DNA from: Neckera pumila
Lineage: Eukaryota; Streptophyta; Bryopsida; Hypnales; Neckeraceae
DNA length: 64,000 nucleotides
Assembly (NCBI GenBank): GCA_963969595.1
Contig: OZ018413.1
Span: forward strand, 11,770,211 to 11,834,210
Direction: 5' to 3'
Under the pieces are notes generated by a model that did not search any database, was not told the origin of the DNA, and saw nothing but the letters and a program-made list of their open reading frames with translations. The position numbers and the translations under genes are program-made. Position 1 is the first letter of the stretch. Each line of letters starts with the position of its first letter. Below, one piece after another: positions 22,751 through 39,140 of this stretch.

Positions 22751-24012
22751 TAAGAAAAAAAATACCAAGATCGAATGGGAAATTGGACTATAGTAGTGAA
22801 CTCCATACTAATATGAAAGTAGAAATATGAGTTTCTTGACTAGACAAATGACCCCTAAGAAAATCTATATGTTAATTTGACCATTGGTGGGTCTTTTCAT
22901 AGTCATTTTCTTAGTCTACGCAATCCTTGTTTCTATTAATATTAGTATATGGTTTTGTACCCAAATAAATAATAATAAATTTGATGTATTTCATACGGAG
23001 TTATTGTGTAACAAATAATTGCCTACATATTGCACACTCACCCCTTCAATTATTGTATAAATATCCAAAATTGGCCCTCTATCCAAGTGCAATCACTATT
23101 TTTGGGTCCAATTGTAGTCACATTAGAGAAAATTTCAGCCTACGGAAGGGCCTTTCCAAGTTGACATGCCATGCTCTTTCATGCATGGCCTGTCAACTTG
23201 GAAAAGTGCCTTTGGTGAACATTCAAAGTGTATGACTGTTCACCGGAGCAGTCAGATTTTGCATTTAAAAATAAATAAATAATTATTTATTTATTTATTT
23301 TTACTCGCGAATTTGGATTCCTGCACCATTGTCACAACTAAAACTATTGCGCAAAAATAGGGCAAAAAACAAATTTTTAGCCCCAAAAAATACTATTTCA
23401 AGGTCCTTTGGAGGGCTATGGAGCAGCCCTCCATAGACTTGTAATTTCCTCTAATGATTGCATCCTAATGTAGTAAAAGAATGTGATTGTTTGGCATTAC
23501 AACAACTTCCATGTGGACTTGGGGTTTAAAGGTTTAGAACTATGTTGAGATGTTACAATATTATAACTTCAATGAACACTACCATGCATTTTCTAAACAT
23601 GATAAAAGGTTCATTATTTATCTCATAATCTTGAGGGAAGCTTTTTGATTACCATTGCAACCTTGTAGAGAGTTAATAGAACCACATTATAATCAAAATG
23701 GGCAAGAATAGTCCCCCCAAGGTTAACAATGAGAAGCTTTTTGTTTTTACTTTGAGCCCTATAATGTATATATTTTGTTCTAAAGTGAATTGACCAAAAT
23801 ACCCGTGAAATATTCTCTAATTTGCCCTTTTGGTTGCAAATTTTGTTTGTGAATCTTATCAATCTAAATATGTGAAATGACCATAAGAATGACAATGAGT
23901 CATCCTACCTTATCCAAAATCTGTTGGGAGGCCTTTTAGAGAACATATTGTGCCTTTTATTGGTAGACTAACCAATACTATGAGGCCAATTCAACACTCA
24001 TGCAAAGAAAGC
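22751..24012. other. Intergenic, no gene seen
   Basis: AT-rich. The only notable structure is the hairpin at 23151-23206. Confidence 0.5.
23151..23206. repeat. Short, nearly perfect hairpin
   Basis: The arm CCTTTCCAAGTTGACATGCC (continuing ATGC, 23151-23174) is the inverse of the arm GCATGGCCTGTCAACTTGGA (continuing AAAG, from 23183), with a loop of about 8 bases and one or two mismatches. It resembles a small-RNA-type stem but could be a miniature-element remnant. Expression is unknown. Confidence 0.6.
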
Positions 24013-24015
24013 TAA

Positions 24016-25605
24016 CACTATAAGGAACTCGTGTTTTTTTGGATGTCAAAGCAAAAACATGCAATGTCCAAGGCCAAACATACTATATCTGCGAAGACAT
24101 CAAGATGTTAAAGAGAAAGATTGCAATTTCAGAAGATTTCCGAGGATGTTCCAGATGATTGCAGTAAATTTGAATGAAAACAAGTTGGTGTTACCATCGA
24201 CATCGACGTTTTTGATGACATTTTTAAGGACTCATTGATGTCCGGCAAGCCGTCTGCAAAAACATAGACTGCCACGTCAACTTTATGGAAAAAATTTCAC
24301 GGAGGATACATTTGTGGAAATTATTTTATTCTTGGGTAATAGTTTGACCGAGGTTAAAAAAAAAATCTGGCAGCCATCGGGCAGCTTTGGGGGAAAATAA
24401 GATGACATGGCATATGATGTGGCATGCCACGTGTAAATTAGTTGACGTGGCATAAAATTATGCTAATGTGGCATGCCACGTCAGCATAGCTGGGCTGTCT
24501 CTTTGCGTTTTCTACACTTATATTAGAGATGTCTAAATAGACATAGAGATGTCACTAAAGACATCACATTAAACGTTGAGATATTTCCTTGGACGTTTTT
24601 GTAGACTTCTAGATGTTTTAGGAAGCATAGTCACAATCAAAATAACGTCTTTGGAGACGTCATCAGAGCAGCCTTTGAGACATGCAAAAAACATCATGTT
24701 AGACGTCTATGTCATGTTCTACAAAAATTTAAATCCAGCATTTTCAATGTCCCATATAGTTTGTCTTCCCCCCTACTACTCCACTTGTATAAAGAGCCCG
24801 TTTTCTCCCCTCTATAAACTCATATTAAGTGGCTTTTGAAGCCATGTGACATAATTGCTAATTATGATGTATTTTGTATGGCGTATTATGTATAGTATAT
24901 GATGTATGATGTATTGTGTATGACATGTTATATTGGACATTATGACATGCATGTGGACGTCATATGAGACATGTGAGATTGTCCATATTAACATTATTAT
25001 TATGAATGTCTAATGTGACATCATTTTGTTCTTCTAAATCATATCAAACATTGCCACAAGTATTTATGATGAAACGTAGATGTTTACATTGATGTCACAA
25101 GAAATGTGGATGTCTATGGTGATGTCTCAAAATATGTCTATAAAAACGTCTGGACGTCTGAGTTGATGTCTCGGAAAATGTTCAAATGTCTAAGTGGACG
25201 TCTCAAAGACAACAAGAAAATTCTTAGACAACCAAAAAATATGCTGACATGGCATGCCACATCATTCTTGCTGGATGCCACGTCACTTTTCCCGCCTCCA
25301 CGTCACATGCAACCTCAGATGCCACGTCATGGACAAAAATGGATGAAAAAAATTCCTACGTGGTTGCCTGTGTCCGTGTGGCACTTAGGTGGCAGCCACA
25401 TGGCGACCTTTGAGGACCCCATTGACCCATGTTTTGGGTGATGTCTGTCGGAAAATATGCTGATGTTAGCATGCAAATTTGATGTTTTGGGCATGTCCGC
25501 AGCAACACAACTTTTTGGACGTCCATGTAGACGTGGGAAAACGTCAGCCCAAACAGTCAAGCGTCAAAATCGTGATGTCCAGAAAAACATGGGTTCTTTA
25601 TAGTG
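24016..25605. mobile_element. Non-autonomous CACTA transposon, 1.59 kb
   Basis: Target duplication TAA at 24013-24015 and 25606-25608. Termini are CACTATAAGGAACTCGTGTT and, inverted, CACTATAAAGAACCCATGTT. The subterminal regions carry many GACGTC / GATGTC / AGACGTCT repeats, as expected of CACTA subterminal transposase-binding arrays. The interior has palindromes such as GTGGCATGCCACGT. No transposase frame is present, so it would need help in trans. Confidence 0.88.
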
Positions 25606-25608
25606 TAA

Positions 25609-29596
<3,988 letters not shown>

Positions 29597-29797
29597 GTGC
29601 TATATTAATTCTATATTCTTCATTTCCCATAGCTAATTTGGGGCCTTTTAATTGCAAATATAATTTCAAAATTTGCAAATTTTATCATGTGTGGAGAAAA
29701 AAAAATTCTTGTGTTTTTTCCAAGGGTAAATTCACCCTCCAGGGCCGACTTTTATAGGACAAGTTTACTTAGCGTGTTGCCAAAATGTTCACATATA

Positions 29798-30017
29798 CAG
29801 TAGAACCTCTCTTAATGCACAACGTTGGGACTATGCACTAAGAGAGGTTTGTGCATTTAGAGGGGTACAGTAATGGCCACTAACTAACGTGGCATCTAAC
29901 TATACTACTTTCCAGAGAAAATCCTTGAAATTGGGTCCACCCTACTAACTCTCTTAGCGCATATTATGCACTACAAAGTATGCACTAACACAGTATGCAC
30001 TAAGAGAGGTTCTATTG
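29798..30017. mobile_element. pogo-like miniature element, 220 bp
   Basis: TA at 29796-29797 and 30018-30019. Termini are CAGTAGAACCTCTCTTAATG and its inverse, CACTAAGAGAGGTTCTATTG. This is the cleanest copy of the family also seen at 7718 and 12403. Inner copies of TATGCACTAA follow the right end inward. Confidence 0.85.
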
Positions 30018-30244
30018 TATTTTCCAAAATAAAAAAAAATGCACATTTTCAACTAGTCAATGGATAATTGCATGGCTGGCGACACACATCAAGCTGTTTG
30101 CCCTGCCTACCTATAAGGGCCTATTTGCATGCAATACTCGAACGGAGGTGGAGCTCCGGGTGCCAAATTGGGGGCACTGCTCCAGGTCGGGTGGATGCTT
30201 TTCCAAACAAAAAATCCACTTTTTTTTTTAATGTTTGGAATTAA

Positions 30245-31081
30245 CCCCTAAAGTCCCAAGGCCTTTTCTCTGCCAAAAAACACCCAAAACTGCCATTTTT
30301 TAAGCAAAGAGTGAAAAAAAATTAACAATGTTTTTTTGCACATCTAATTATAGGATCATACACCTAACTAGTATGAGAATGTGTGGAAAAAATTTCAGAA
30401 TTTTTGACTGCACAGATTGCAAGATATCTATGTTTAAAGTGAAAAAAACAAATTTTTCAGCACATTGTAGGACTGGATTTTTTGACTTTGAACATTTTTA
30501 ACTTAAAATTTTTACACTACAGAGTTTTGAGCTTTAAATTTTTTTAAATGGAGAATTGAGTTGACAATCTACCCAACAATAAACAATTCAAAAAAACTTA
30601 ATTTTCATTATTGAAAAAATTGTTAAGTAGAAGTAGGTACGAGATAGAAGGAAATAAAAAATATTCATATATTTTAGATGGAATTAAAATGCACTAATCC
30701 CAATGGTCAGATTGTTCTAGCAAGTAAACTTAACCATGCAAAAAAAAAATTTTGAAAAATTTGAAAAATTTCATTTAGAAATGAATCCTACAAATTATTT
30801 TTTTCAAAAAGATGCTCTTACTGCCCAAAAGACAAGAATGTCCATAAAAAAAAAAAAAAAAGTGCAAATTTTTTTTGCTGCCCGCCGTCCCCTGTTTTGA
30901 GCTTATTTGGTCATAAGTTTTGTTCCCGGGCACCGATTGTGAAAAAAATTATACTCCCATGAAGCTAATCAGTTTTTCTACCTTCCAAAAAAAGTTTCAA
31001 AAAATCAGAAGAAAATTTCAGCCCGTAGATACCTGCCCAAAAACACATTTGTCCCCCAAAGGGACAACGGGCTTTTAGGCG
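30245..31081. mobile_element. TTAA-family element E7
   Basis: TTAA at 30241-30244 and 31082-31085. Termini are CCCCTAAAGTCCCAAGGCC and GGGACAACGGGCTTTTAGGC. Length 837 bp. The right end has the GTCCCCCAAAGGGAC hairpin. Nested in the Harbinger-like element. Confidence 0.85.
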
Positions 31082-31269
31082 TTAAGTGGCATGTGTCAAC
31101 CAATGAATGAGGTGAGCCACAGAGATAACGGCAAAGAATGAGGTGAGACAACAAGATAAGGTAACTACACCTAAAACCAACCGTGTTCTAATTGCGACCC
31201 CTATGTAGGAAGGATTGACATGTTGTTTGAAGTATGTTCTACTGTCAATGATGAGTTAGGTAGGCTTAA

Positions 31270-32194
31270 CCCCTAAAGGACCGGTTGTCCCCTCGGGGGA
31301 CAATTTGGGTCCGGGCAGGTTCCTACGATCTCAATTTTCGGTAATATTTTTTGGGATTTTTTGAGGTTGTGTATTTTTGCGAGATCTTTGCGAATATATA
31401 ATTTTAATTTTAATTGATGCCCGGGAGAAAAAATTATGGCACAATAAGTAAAATTGGAATTTTGCGGGCAGCACAAAAAAAATCACAAAAAGTCAAAATA
31501 ATTTTTTTTCAAATTTTTTCCTCATAGATTATATTTTTGTCTACATGTGAAGCTTTGTTTCATTCAATTTGGACTAATAATGAGAAAGTTACGGACAATC
31601 TTAGTTTTTCGGGCAATCTAAGCATCTTCTTGAAAAAATAACTTGTAGAATTCATTTTTGAATGCAATTTTGAGAATTTTTCAAATTTTTTTGTTAGATA
31701 GGTTTAGATTTTCTTGCTAGAACAATCTCACCGTTGGGATTATTGTGATTCAATTCCATCTAAGAGCTATTAACAATTTAGTTTTTTCTTCAATCTTGTA
31801 CCCACCTCTACTTAACAATTTTTTAATGAGTGAAAATTAAGTGCTTTTTTTCCTAAATTTTTTGGGTAGATTCTCAACTCAACTAGTTACTATAAATAAG
31901 TAGAAAATCGAAATCAGTAGTGCAAAAAATTTGAACTAAAAAGATTCAAAGCCAAAAAATCTAGTCAAGCAAGGTGGAAAAAAACTTGTTTTCTTCACTT
32001 TAAATGCATGTATCTTGCAATCTACGTGGTCAAAGTTTCTGAAATTTCTTCCACATATTCATATACTAGTCAAGTATAAGATCTTACGGTTGGATATACA
32101 AAAAAAAATAATTTTTTAAACTCTTTTCTCTTTGCAATAGAAATGACAGTTTTGAATGTTTTTTGGTAGGAAAATCACCTCGGTCCTTTAGGGG
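31270..32194. mobile_element. TTAA-family element E8
   Basis: TTAA at 31266-31269 and 32195-32198. Termini are CCCCTAAAGGACCGGTTG and CTCGGTCCTTTAGGGG. Length 925 bp. It is inverse to E1 with high similarity. It interrupts a TAAGGTAG-family element: TAAGGTAACTACACCTAAAA lies to the left (from 31155) and GCATACTACCTTA to the right (to about 32225). Confidence 0.87.
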
Positions 32195-32417
32195 TTAAAT
32201 GGTCGCTTTATGAGCATACTACCTTAAGTAGAGGATACTTTTAGAAAAATAGTAAGGCGGGTTAATGGGGAAAGAGATCAGGTTTGCAAGTCCTATAATC
32301 AAGATGGGTTGAGAAAAGTCGGGACCGCATCGGAGAGCGGGTTCCCAATTTCGCCATGCGAACCTCCCCAGGCCCGGTTGGAGGTCCGGTCCGGTCCAGC
32401 ATGCGAACAGGCCCTAA

Positions 32418-33644
32418 CTGTACACTGTCAGTCATTCCAGGGTTGCGTTAAGTTACGCCCTTTTATTTATTTATTCCAAAGTTTGTAAACTATTGGAAAC
32501 TATTGAGGCACACCACGTGGCCACTCCCCAAATCCAGTACCTGCTGACTCACCTCGTATCACTTCCTCTGCATTCATTGGCAAGCAGGGATGCGGCACTC
32601 TGGGCGGTGGCACTCCACCTTGGGGGACCCACTCCTCCAGCACACCATCCGGAATCCATTCTAGAACCTTCCTTCCAAATGTAACTTAATTAAGCTTATT
32701 ATTAGTATGGGCCTTGTTTTGCCTTGTGGGTCAAGTGGCCCAAGGAGCAGCAAATGGGTATGGGTTTAGTCCATTCTAATTGGGCCTCCAAATCCTGGGA
32801 ATCTGTGTGGGCAAAATTACTTAAAATTTCCTTCCTTGGGCTTTGTGGTTTGTCCTGCAAAAAGAGAATGTACGTAAAGAAACTGCACCTAAAATTGTCC
32901 AAATAAGCATTGGATTGGAGCATGGTTCTCAAGGAAGAAGAAAATGTAGCTTAACGTAGCCTTTTGATGGGATTGAGTGACTGCATTCGCGATCCCATGA
33001 TTTGATAAATAAGCGAGAGGATTATGGATTAGATAATGCTTGAGAGTTGGGAGGCTCTCTACTTGCCTTTCTACACCTAAGGACGTTGTAGAACTAAAAT
33101 ATTTCAAAGATGGTTATAGAAACCAAGAATGCACCTAGTAATTGTCCAATAATCAGAGTATTTTGGTGATTACTTCGGTCATGGGGATTCATGTCTTTTT
33201 TAGAGTTACCTCTTTTTCTTGTATTTTTTTCAGACCCTACTTTCTTTTTGTCCCATTAGTTGCCCCTTTGTTGCCTTATGGGGCAATTCCACATACTCTC
33301 ACAAATAAGATAGTTTGGAACAATATCAACTTAATTTAGTATTCTCGATTTGAATTCACCATGCAACAGAGGTTAATTTGAAAGTGAGAAATTTGGACAA
33401 GTAACAAGCAAGACTACCTTAAGAAGTCTACTAAAGTGTCTTTTAGAAGTCCAAAAAAATGCCTTTTCAAACAATATTCTATTGCATGGGAGATTAGTAT
33501 GCCAGATAGCCATGCTACAAGGCCTTGCAGGACAAAATGGAGTTTAAAAATATTGCTATAGAGTCGCTAGTGAGTTTGTCTAAAAGAAAAAAATCCTATG
33601 TGAAAATCAAATTTAAGTCATTCTTGTAAAAAAATACCACCTGT
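32418..33644. other. Intergenic, no gene seen
   Basis: Several short open frames (for example 32493-32684) lack recognisable motifs. No clear repeat termini. Confidence 0.5.
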
Positions 33645-33731
33645 CATCTTGTGAATGGTGTGAGGTGACATGGATCCCTAAGAATCTGACGTGGAAATTC
33701 AATTTTATGGTAATAATCAGACCTTCACTTA

Positions 33732-34026
33732 CGGTACACTAAAAATGATATTTAGTGTTGGCAACACTAGTTACGAACCTTGACACTAAATATCATACGT
33801 AAGTAACACTAAATATGCTCTATGGTAAATCTGAAATCTGAAAAGGTTGACATTTAGTGTTAGAACACATTAAAAAAATGAACTTGCAAAGGAAGCAGAG
33901 GTGGAGGCGGCGCATTGAAGTCCAACACAACACTAAATCCGCTACAATTCAGATTTAGTGTTGTGGCTGGTAGGGGGGTAAAACACTAAATGTCATACTA
34001 CACTAAATATCATTTTTAGTGTAGTG
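33732..34026. mobile_element. CACTA-type foldback miniature element, copy 2
   Basis: Reverse complement of the element at 11582-11892, including the internal hairpin (CACAACACTAAATCCGC ... GATTTAGTGTTGTG) and the phrase GGCGGCGCATTGAAGTCCAA. The left terminus has changed to CGGTACACTAAAAATG; the right is TTTTTAGTGTAGTG. It lies just upstream of the HSPRO control region. Confidence 0.75.
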
Positions 34027-35245
34027 AAAATATTTGTTGCTCAGGTCACCTGACTCAGTGTGTGTGTCAACGCCCTATCACCGCCACTATAGCTTGGCCT
34101 CCTCCACTACCTCCCCCTTGCCTACTTACGCACCCCTGGCGCGCCCCCCGCGCCTTCTCTTTGCAAATTTTCTCCTAGACCCAAGTAGCCCCTGTTGCTT
34201 CCTTCACGCGTTCTTTCCGTTTCAGGATTCCGAGCAAGCTTGCGTCGAGTTCGGAATCGCCGCGTTCCTCTTCTGTCTTGGTGCAGGTGGGGACAACTGA
34301 AGCCAGGAGCAAGCTTCGGACTTTGTGTTGGATTCGAGGGGCGTGTGCTGCCTGCGAGCTTGGCGTGGACCGATCTCCTCTGGAGGGTTGCATGTTTGGT
34401 ATCGAACGGATTCTTGGTGGTGGACGTCTCTTTCTTTGAGGCGGTTGGGAATGCTGGTGATTCGTTTGCCAGGTTGAGCTTGATTTTGGGAGATTGTGTG
34501 TTGGCAGGTGGTGTTCGGTGAATCTGTGGCAAAAAGTGGGAGCTTGGGAAGTCATGAGTAGGAAGGGAGTTTTGGGTTGTTGAGGTGTGTGTGTGTGTTG
34601 TGTGTGTTCTGGGGTGACATTAGAGGTTTGGTGGTATTGGGATTGAGTGATCGAGGACGTTTTTTGGGGAGGATTTGGTGTCGGTTTGGTTGTGTGTTGG
34701 ATGATAGCGGTGGAGTGGAGTTGCGAGCGATCAAGATGAGTGAGAATGAGCGGTAGGGGGAAGAGTGTGCTCGGGTGTGTGTGAGTTGTGTGTGAGTTCG
34801 ACTACATCGGAGTTAGCATAAAGAAAGTGCGGCGGCATCATCATCTCCAGTCGCAGATTCGGATAGCGTCCCCGGGATTTAGGGTGGCTGTACAGTACCA
34901 GCGCGGATCTGATCCCAAACCCGAAGTCAAAACTCTCGTGTCAGCGGCGTCCATAGCCGGATTCTAGCTCACATCTTGACCCCCAACAGTGATCGGGAGG
35001 TGCTTGATTCAGAGCTAAATTCGCTTATTCCAGAGCTATGTTTCCCCATCGCGTCGTTCATTCCACCCTTTCCTCCGTCGCGCCTCCGCCATTGCACAGA
35101 GTATCCTTCGCCTACTATCCCTCCTGGAAGATTTTCAAGTAGAGTTTCTTGCACAATCCCTGTGTGTAATGCTGTTCTTTCCCGCTTCCTAACCACCCAT
35201 TTCCCCACCACCTCCCTTCTCAATCAATCCCCTTCGCATCATCCA
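34027..35245 (+). promoter_or_regulatory. GC-rich promoter / 5' leader of HSPRO
   Basis: Base composition switches from AT-rich to GC-rich immediately after the miniature element. The region has CT-rich stretches (34080-34200), a (GT)n-rich stretch (34585-34615) and no conserved coding frame. The two-strand open frames here follow from GC content. The transcription start is not evident. Confidence 0.5.
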
Positions 35246-38200
35246 ATGGCAAGCTCACGAGGTCCCCAAACTCCCGATCCGCCGGAGCAAATGGAACCCT
35301 CGCGCGACTACCGCGACTCGATCCTTAACGTCGACCCCCACACCCTCACCTCTCGCAACTGCGGCGTCGTCCACTGCGCTTTATTCCCCAATACCCCCAT
35401 CGAAGTCTCCCTCGCCAACTGTGACATCGAGGCTTTAGTCCAACCCTCCCCCTCCCAAGTCGCCGCTTACGAGCTTTACCTCCACCTCCCTGAGCTTCAA
35501 TCTCTCTGGTGCACCCGCGTCTTCCCCCACTGGGCGAACGAGCCCCTCGTGAAACCCTCCCTGCACGCCTTGGAGATGACGTTCCGCATGATGATAGACA
35601 TCCTCCAAGACCCGCGGCCTTACATCGCACGAGACGAGTGGCTCCGGAAGCTGGAGTCGCTGGTGAATCTGGAGGTGGAGATGTTGAGTTTGCTGGGGGA
35701 AGGGGATAAGCGCGCGCCGGCGACTGCGGCCGGGTCGGGACCGCTGGCTTCGTGGCAGAGAGGGGGCGCACGGCCGCTTGTGAGTAGGGCGAGTCAGATG
35801 AGCTTGTTGGCGATTTTGCCGAATTGGAAAGGGGCGCAGAATGTGAGAGCTAGGGTGTTGTATGCAATTGAGGGGCATATGTTGAGGGCGCCGTTTACGC
35901 TGGGGCTGGGGGAGCCGAACTTGACGGGGAAACCGTTACTGGAGTATGACCGGATATGCATGCCTCTTGAGGTACGGTTCAACATCTGCAATCTTGCAAC
36001 CTGTTGACAGTTTTTGAGTTTTTTTGCTTGTTTCCTAGTACCGTGTTCCTGTTGGAACAAGAGTTTTAGTGAATGTGGAATGATTTAGAATGTTCTACAC
36101 AACATCATGAAAGGTTTGCTCCAACCCCTGCGCAATGTTGCAACATAGTAGCTGTTTTTGAGTTTTTTGCTCGTTTCTTTGTATCATCTTGCTTTTTGAA
36201 CGAAGGTTTTACTAGACATAGAATGGTTTAGAATGTTCTACACAACATTGATCATAATTGGAAGCAATCTCCCTGGGGGGAGGTTTCTGCGATCATATGG
36301 AAGCCTCTCTATAGGGATGTATTTGTATGATCACTTTGACGATAAAGATGAAGATTCGCTCCGTTCCCGTCAATGTTGCGACATACTGATAGTTTTTGAG
36401 TTATTGGCTCGTTTTCTAGTATCATCTTGTTTTTTTGAACAATGGTTTTAGTAAGAGTGGAATGCTTTAGAATGTGATACACAATATCATAGATGGAAGC
36501 AATCGTCCCTAAGGGGAGTTTTCTGCGATCATATGGAAGCCTCTCTGTAGGGGTACATTGGTATGATCATTTTGATGATAGAGATCGAGGCTTCTCATGG
36601 TTCCCTGTGGGGGCCTTCCCTCGACACGCAAGGCCATATGATTACTCTGATAATAAGGAAATGTCTCCGTGAGTTCTTATGTAGGCATCGTCGTGATACT
36701 TAAAGAGGCATTTGTATGATCACTCCAATGATAGGGAGGGGGCTGTATGATCACAATTGCTACAGGGAATTCTATCCATGATTCACTTGTGAGGAGGATT
36801 CTTGTTATTTGAATGTTCCTGAAAGAGTTTAGTTTGATCGAAAACCCTGTTCATTGCACAATGCTGTAACTATTTGAGCATGAAGAACTTGGATATGTGT
36901 TTCACCTCTACTGGTGGTGGTGGTGGTGGTTCAGGTGTATGCATGTCGACAGGGGGCACCAGGTCATCCTGAAGACCACACATTATCCACCGTCCATCAA
37001 ATCTTGGAGGCATGGCTGATGGTCGCACAGGGCTTGCTGCAAGCCATCGAGGAGCGAGTGAAAGCCGGCGATCCTGTAGGGGCTGCGAAGAAGTGCTGGC
37101 TTGTGGAAAGGGTTTGGAAGCTTTTATTGGCCACCATGGATCTTCTTCAAGTTATGGATCCTAATGACTTCATGCGGCTGAAACATGAGCTTGCCATCAA
37201 CACTAAATCTGAGGGAGGAGTGGATTACGGAGCTGAGCATGTTGGAGGAGGTAGGTTCCGCAACTGTTGTTTCTCTGTCTAATTTGTTTAACCGGCTCCG
37301 TCGCTTAATGGAATTAGGTTACCTAACTGAGGATATCAAAGTAGGTGCTGTTCAAGTAAATATTAGGTTGAGTCATAGTTGTGAGCTCCCTCATTCCCTC
37401 ATCTCCATGAATTAGGGACGTGGTCTTTTTAGAATCTTCCGAATTAAAAAAAATATGCTGAAACCCAATCCATCAAGTATTGGAGATGCAGAAGTTTGCA
37501 TAGGTGGCCACAGAGAATGCGCTAGAGCGTGTCACCTCAATTGAACCCATTTTCGTAGTGATAGAAACCGAAATTGGATATGGAGAGCTTGATCATATCT
37601 CATTTACTTCTTTAGCGTTACGGTGTCCTCTTTAGACCATCAATTGAGCATCATCGAGTAATAGATCCAAGTATTTGAGTACCATTTTATGGTATTCAGG
37701 AACATGAAAGTAGAGCTTGAATATGCAAACTGCATCCCTCAACCTCACCACTGCTCCTGTGGCTCGTTATTTCTCATAACGAGGCTCTACTTTCGTCCAT
37801 CTTGATGAAGTGCAAGAATATTGCGCTACAATGTAGAATTCAACAAGTGCCCTAAAATCTGCTGTGGCTCGCCCTATTTTTGTCCATTTGCAGGTGCATA
37901 TTGCTTGCGCTCCACAATGTTGCGAGAGGTGACCCGGGCGTGCAAGGAGCTTCGGCACCTGGTGCCGAAAGCAGTGGGCGTGGAGGCAGATCCCAAAGGA
38001 GGGCCGCGGCTGCAGGAGGCCATCATGGAGCTCTTCCACACACACGGCAACATGGAGACGTCTTCCGGTTCATCCCATTCCAGTGTGATCCATCTCCTGC
38101 AGTCGTTCCAAGCCGTGGAAGTCGCCGTGCGTCAGTTTTACTTCTCCTACCAGCAGCTGGTGATTGCCGTGATGGGCAGCGGCGAGTACAAGGGTGCCGT

Positions 38201-39140
38201 GCAAACGGAGATCTCCGCTGCCGAAGCCCTCTCGCAGCTCTACTTTGAGCCTCCTTATTTCCCCAGCCTTGATGGCGCCAAGACGTTCCTGGGGAACTAC
38301 TGGCACCACAACCCGGACTTGGAAGAAGGCGCTATCATGCGGGAGCTTGTGGAAGCCAAGGCCAGGAGCATGCATAATGGCCAACAGAGCGCTGGAAACG
38401 GAATGCAAGGGAGTGGTTCACAGAACGGCGATAGAGATGTTACTATGAAGGTGATTATTCTTAACCTTTGTTGGATTCCTTGCTTCAAGCTTCGTACCGT
38501 AGCTCGTGGTGAATTTCGTCTGCGCGTGGATTTTGTGATGTCGTGATCTGAATTCCTGAATTGTCAAAATTGACTAGTTTCATCTCTATTGTAGTAGGTG
38601 AAATGAATCGTTTAGGACGCATTGCTTCAAAGAAAACTGCAAAAGATACTTGAAGGAAGTCGAGATCGTGCCCTGTATATATTTTAAAAGTGTGGTTTGG
38701 AAGTTACTGTTATTGGGTAGGAGCTTCCAAAGTAGGTATACCATTTTTATTTCAAGTGCCAAGAGGTTCGTTTCTAACCTCTTAATTACTTCACATAAAA
38801 TGAGGAAATCATGTGAGCCTTCCTAAGTGCGTTGGTTTGCTAGACGTGAGGCATCATGCATACCCAAGGTTTAGGGTATCTCGGACAATTCCAAGGTCTT
38901 TTTAACGATGATATGCTCACTTTTGTGTTTTCAAAGTTTGAGGTTAGGATTTGAGACTGTGACGAGGAGTGTCATCCTGTTGCATATTCTTGTTGAAGAG
39001 TTCGTTTTAGAAGCTGGTTTTTTAATTGTTCTCTACCTGCGCAGGAAGCCTCCACCTCTTCTGAAAGGCAGCCGTTTGTGAACGTCAATTTGGCTTACAA
39101 GCAGTGCCACATGCCCAATGGTGCTTCGGGTGGAATGTAA
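35246..39140 (+). CDS. HSPRO: HSPRO (nematode-resistance HS1pro-1-like) protein
   Basis: Four exons: 35246-35971, 36935-37250, 37894-38450 and 39045-39140. They join in phases 0, 1 and 0 to give 564 residues. From about residue 87 the protein reads CTRVFPHWANEPLVKPSLHA and then DPRPYIARDEWLRKLESL. Exon 1 ends with LGLGEPNLTGKPLLEYDRIC. Exon 2 has CWLVERVWKLL and MDPNDFMRLK. Exon 3 has GVEADPKGGPRLQEA, LLQSFQAVEVAVRQF and PYFPSLDGAKTFLG. All follow the order of the plant HSPRO family (sugar beet Hs1pro-1, Arabidopsis HSPRO1/2), stress- and defence-linked proteins reported to bind SnRK1 kinase subunits. No membrane segment or catalytic motif. The last exon adds a 31-residue tail. The start chosen is the first ATG ahead of the conserved region. 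From memory the angiosperm genes are largely intronless, so three introns are worth noting. Confidence 0.9.

Larger units (their letters stand above)
30117..32414. mobile_element. PIF/Harbinger-like miniature element carrying nested insertions
   Basis: TAA at 30114-30116 and 32415-32417. Termini are GGGCCTATTTGCATGC and, inverted, GGGCCTGTTCGCATGC. A TAA triplet with GGGCC(T)GTTTG-like ends is typical of the PIF/Harbinger/Tourist group. Two TTAA-family elements (E7 and E8) and part of a TAAGGTAG-family element sit inside. Without them the host element is about 0.5 kb. Confidence 0.7.

Noticed and set aside
34034..34734. Several overlapping open frames on both strands in the HSPRO leader
   Set aside because: GC-rich DNA has few stops. 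The frames have no conserved motif and conflict with each other.
35346..35878. Arg/Pro-rich minus-strand frames opposite HSPRO exon 1
   Set aside because: Shadows of the well-supported plus-strand HSPRO exon.
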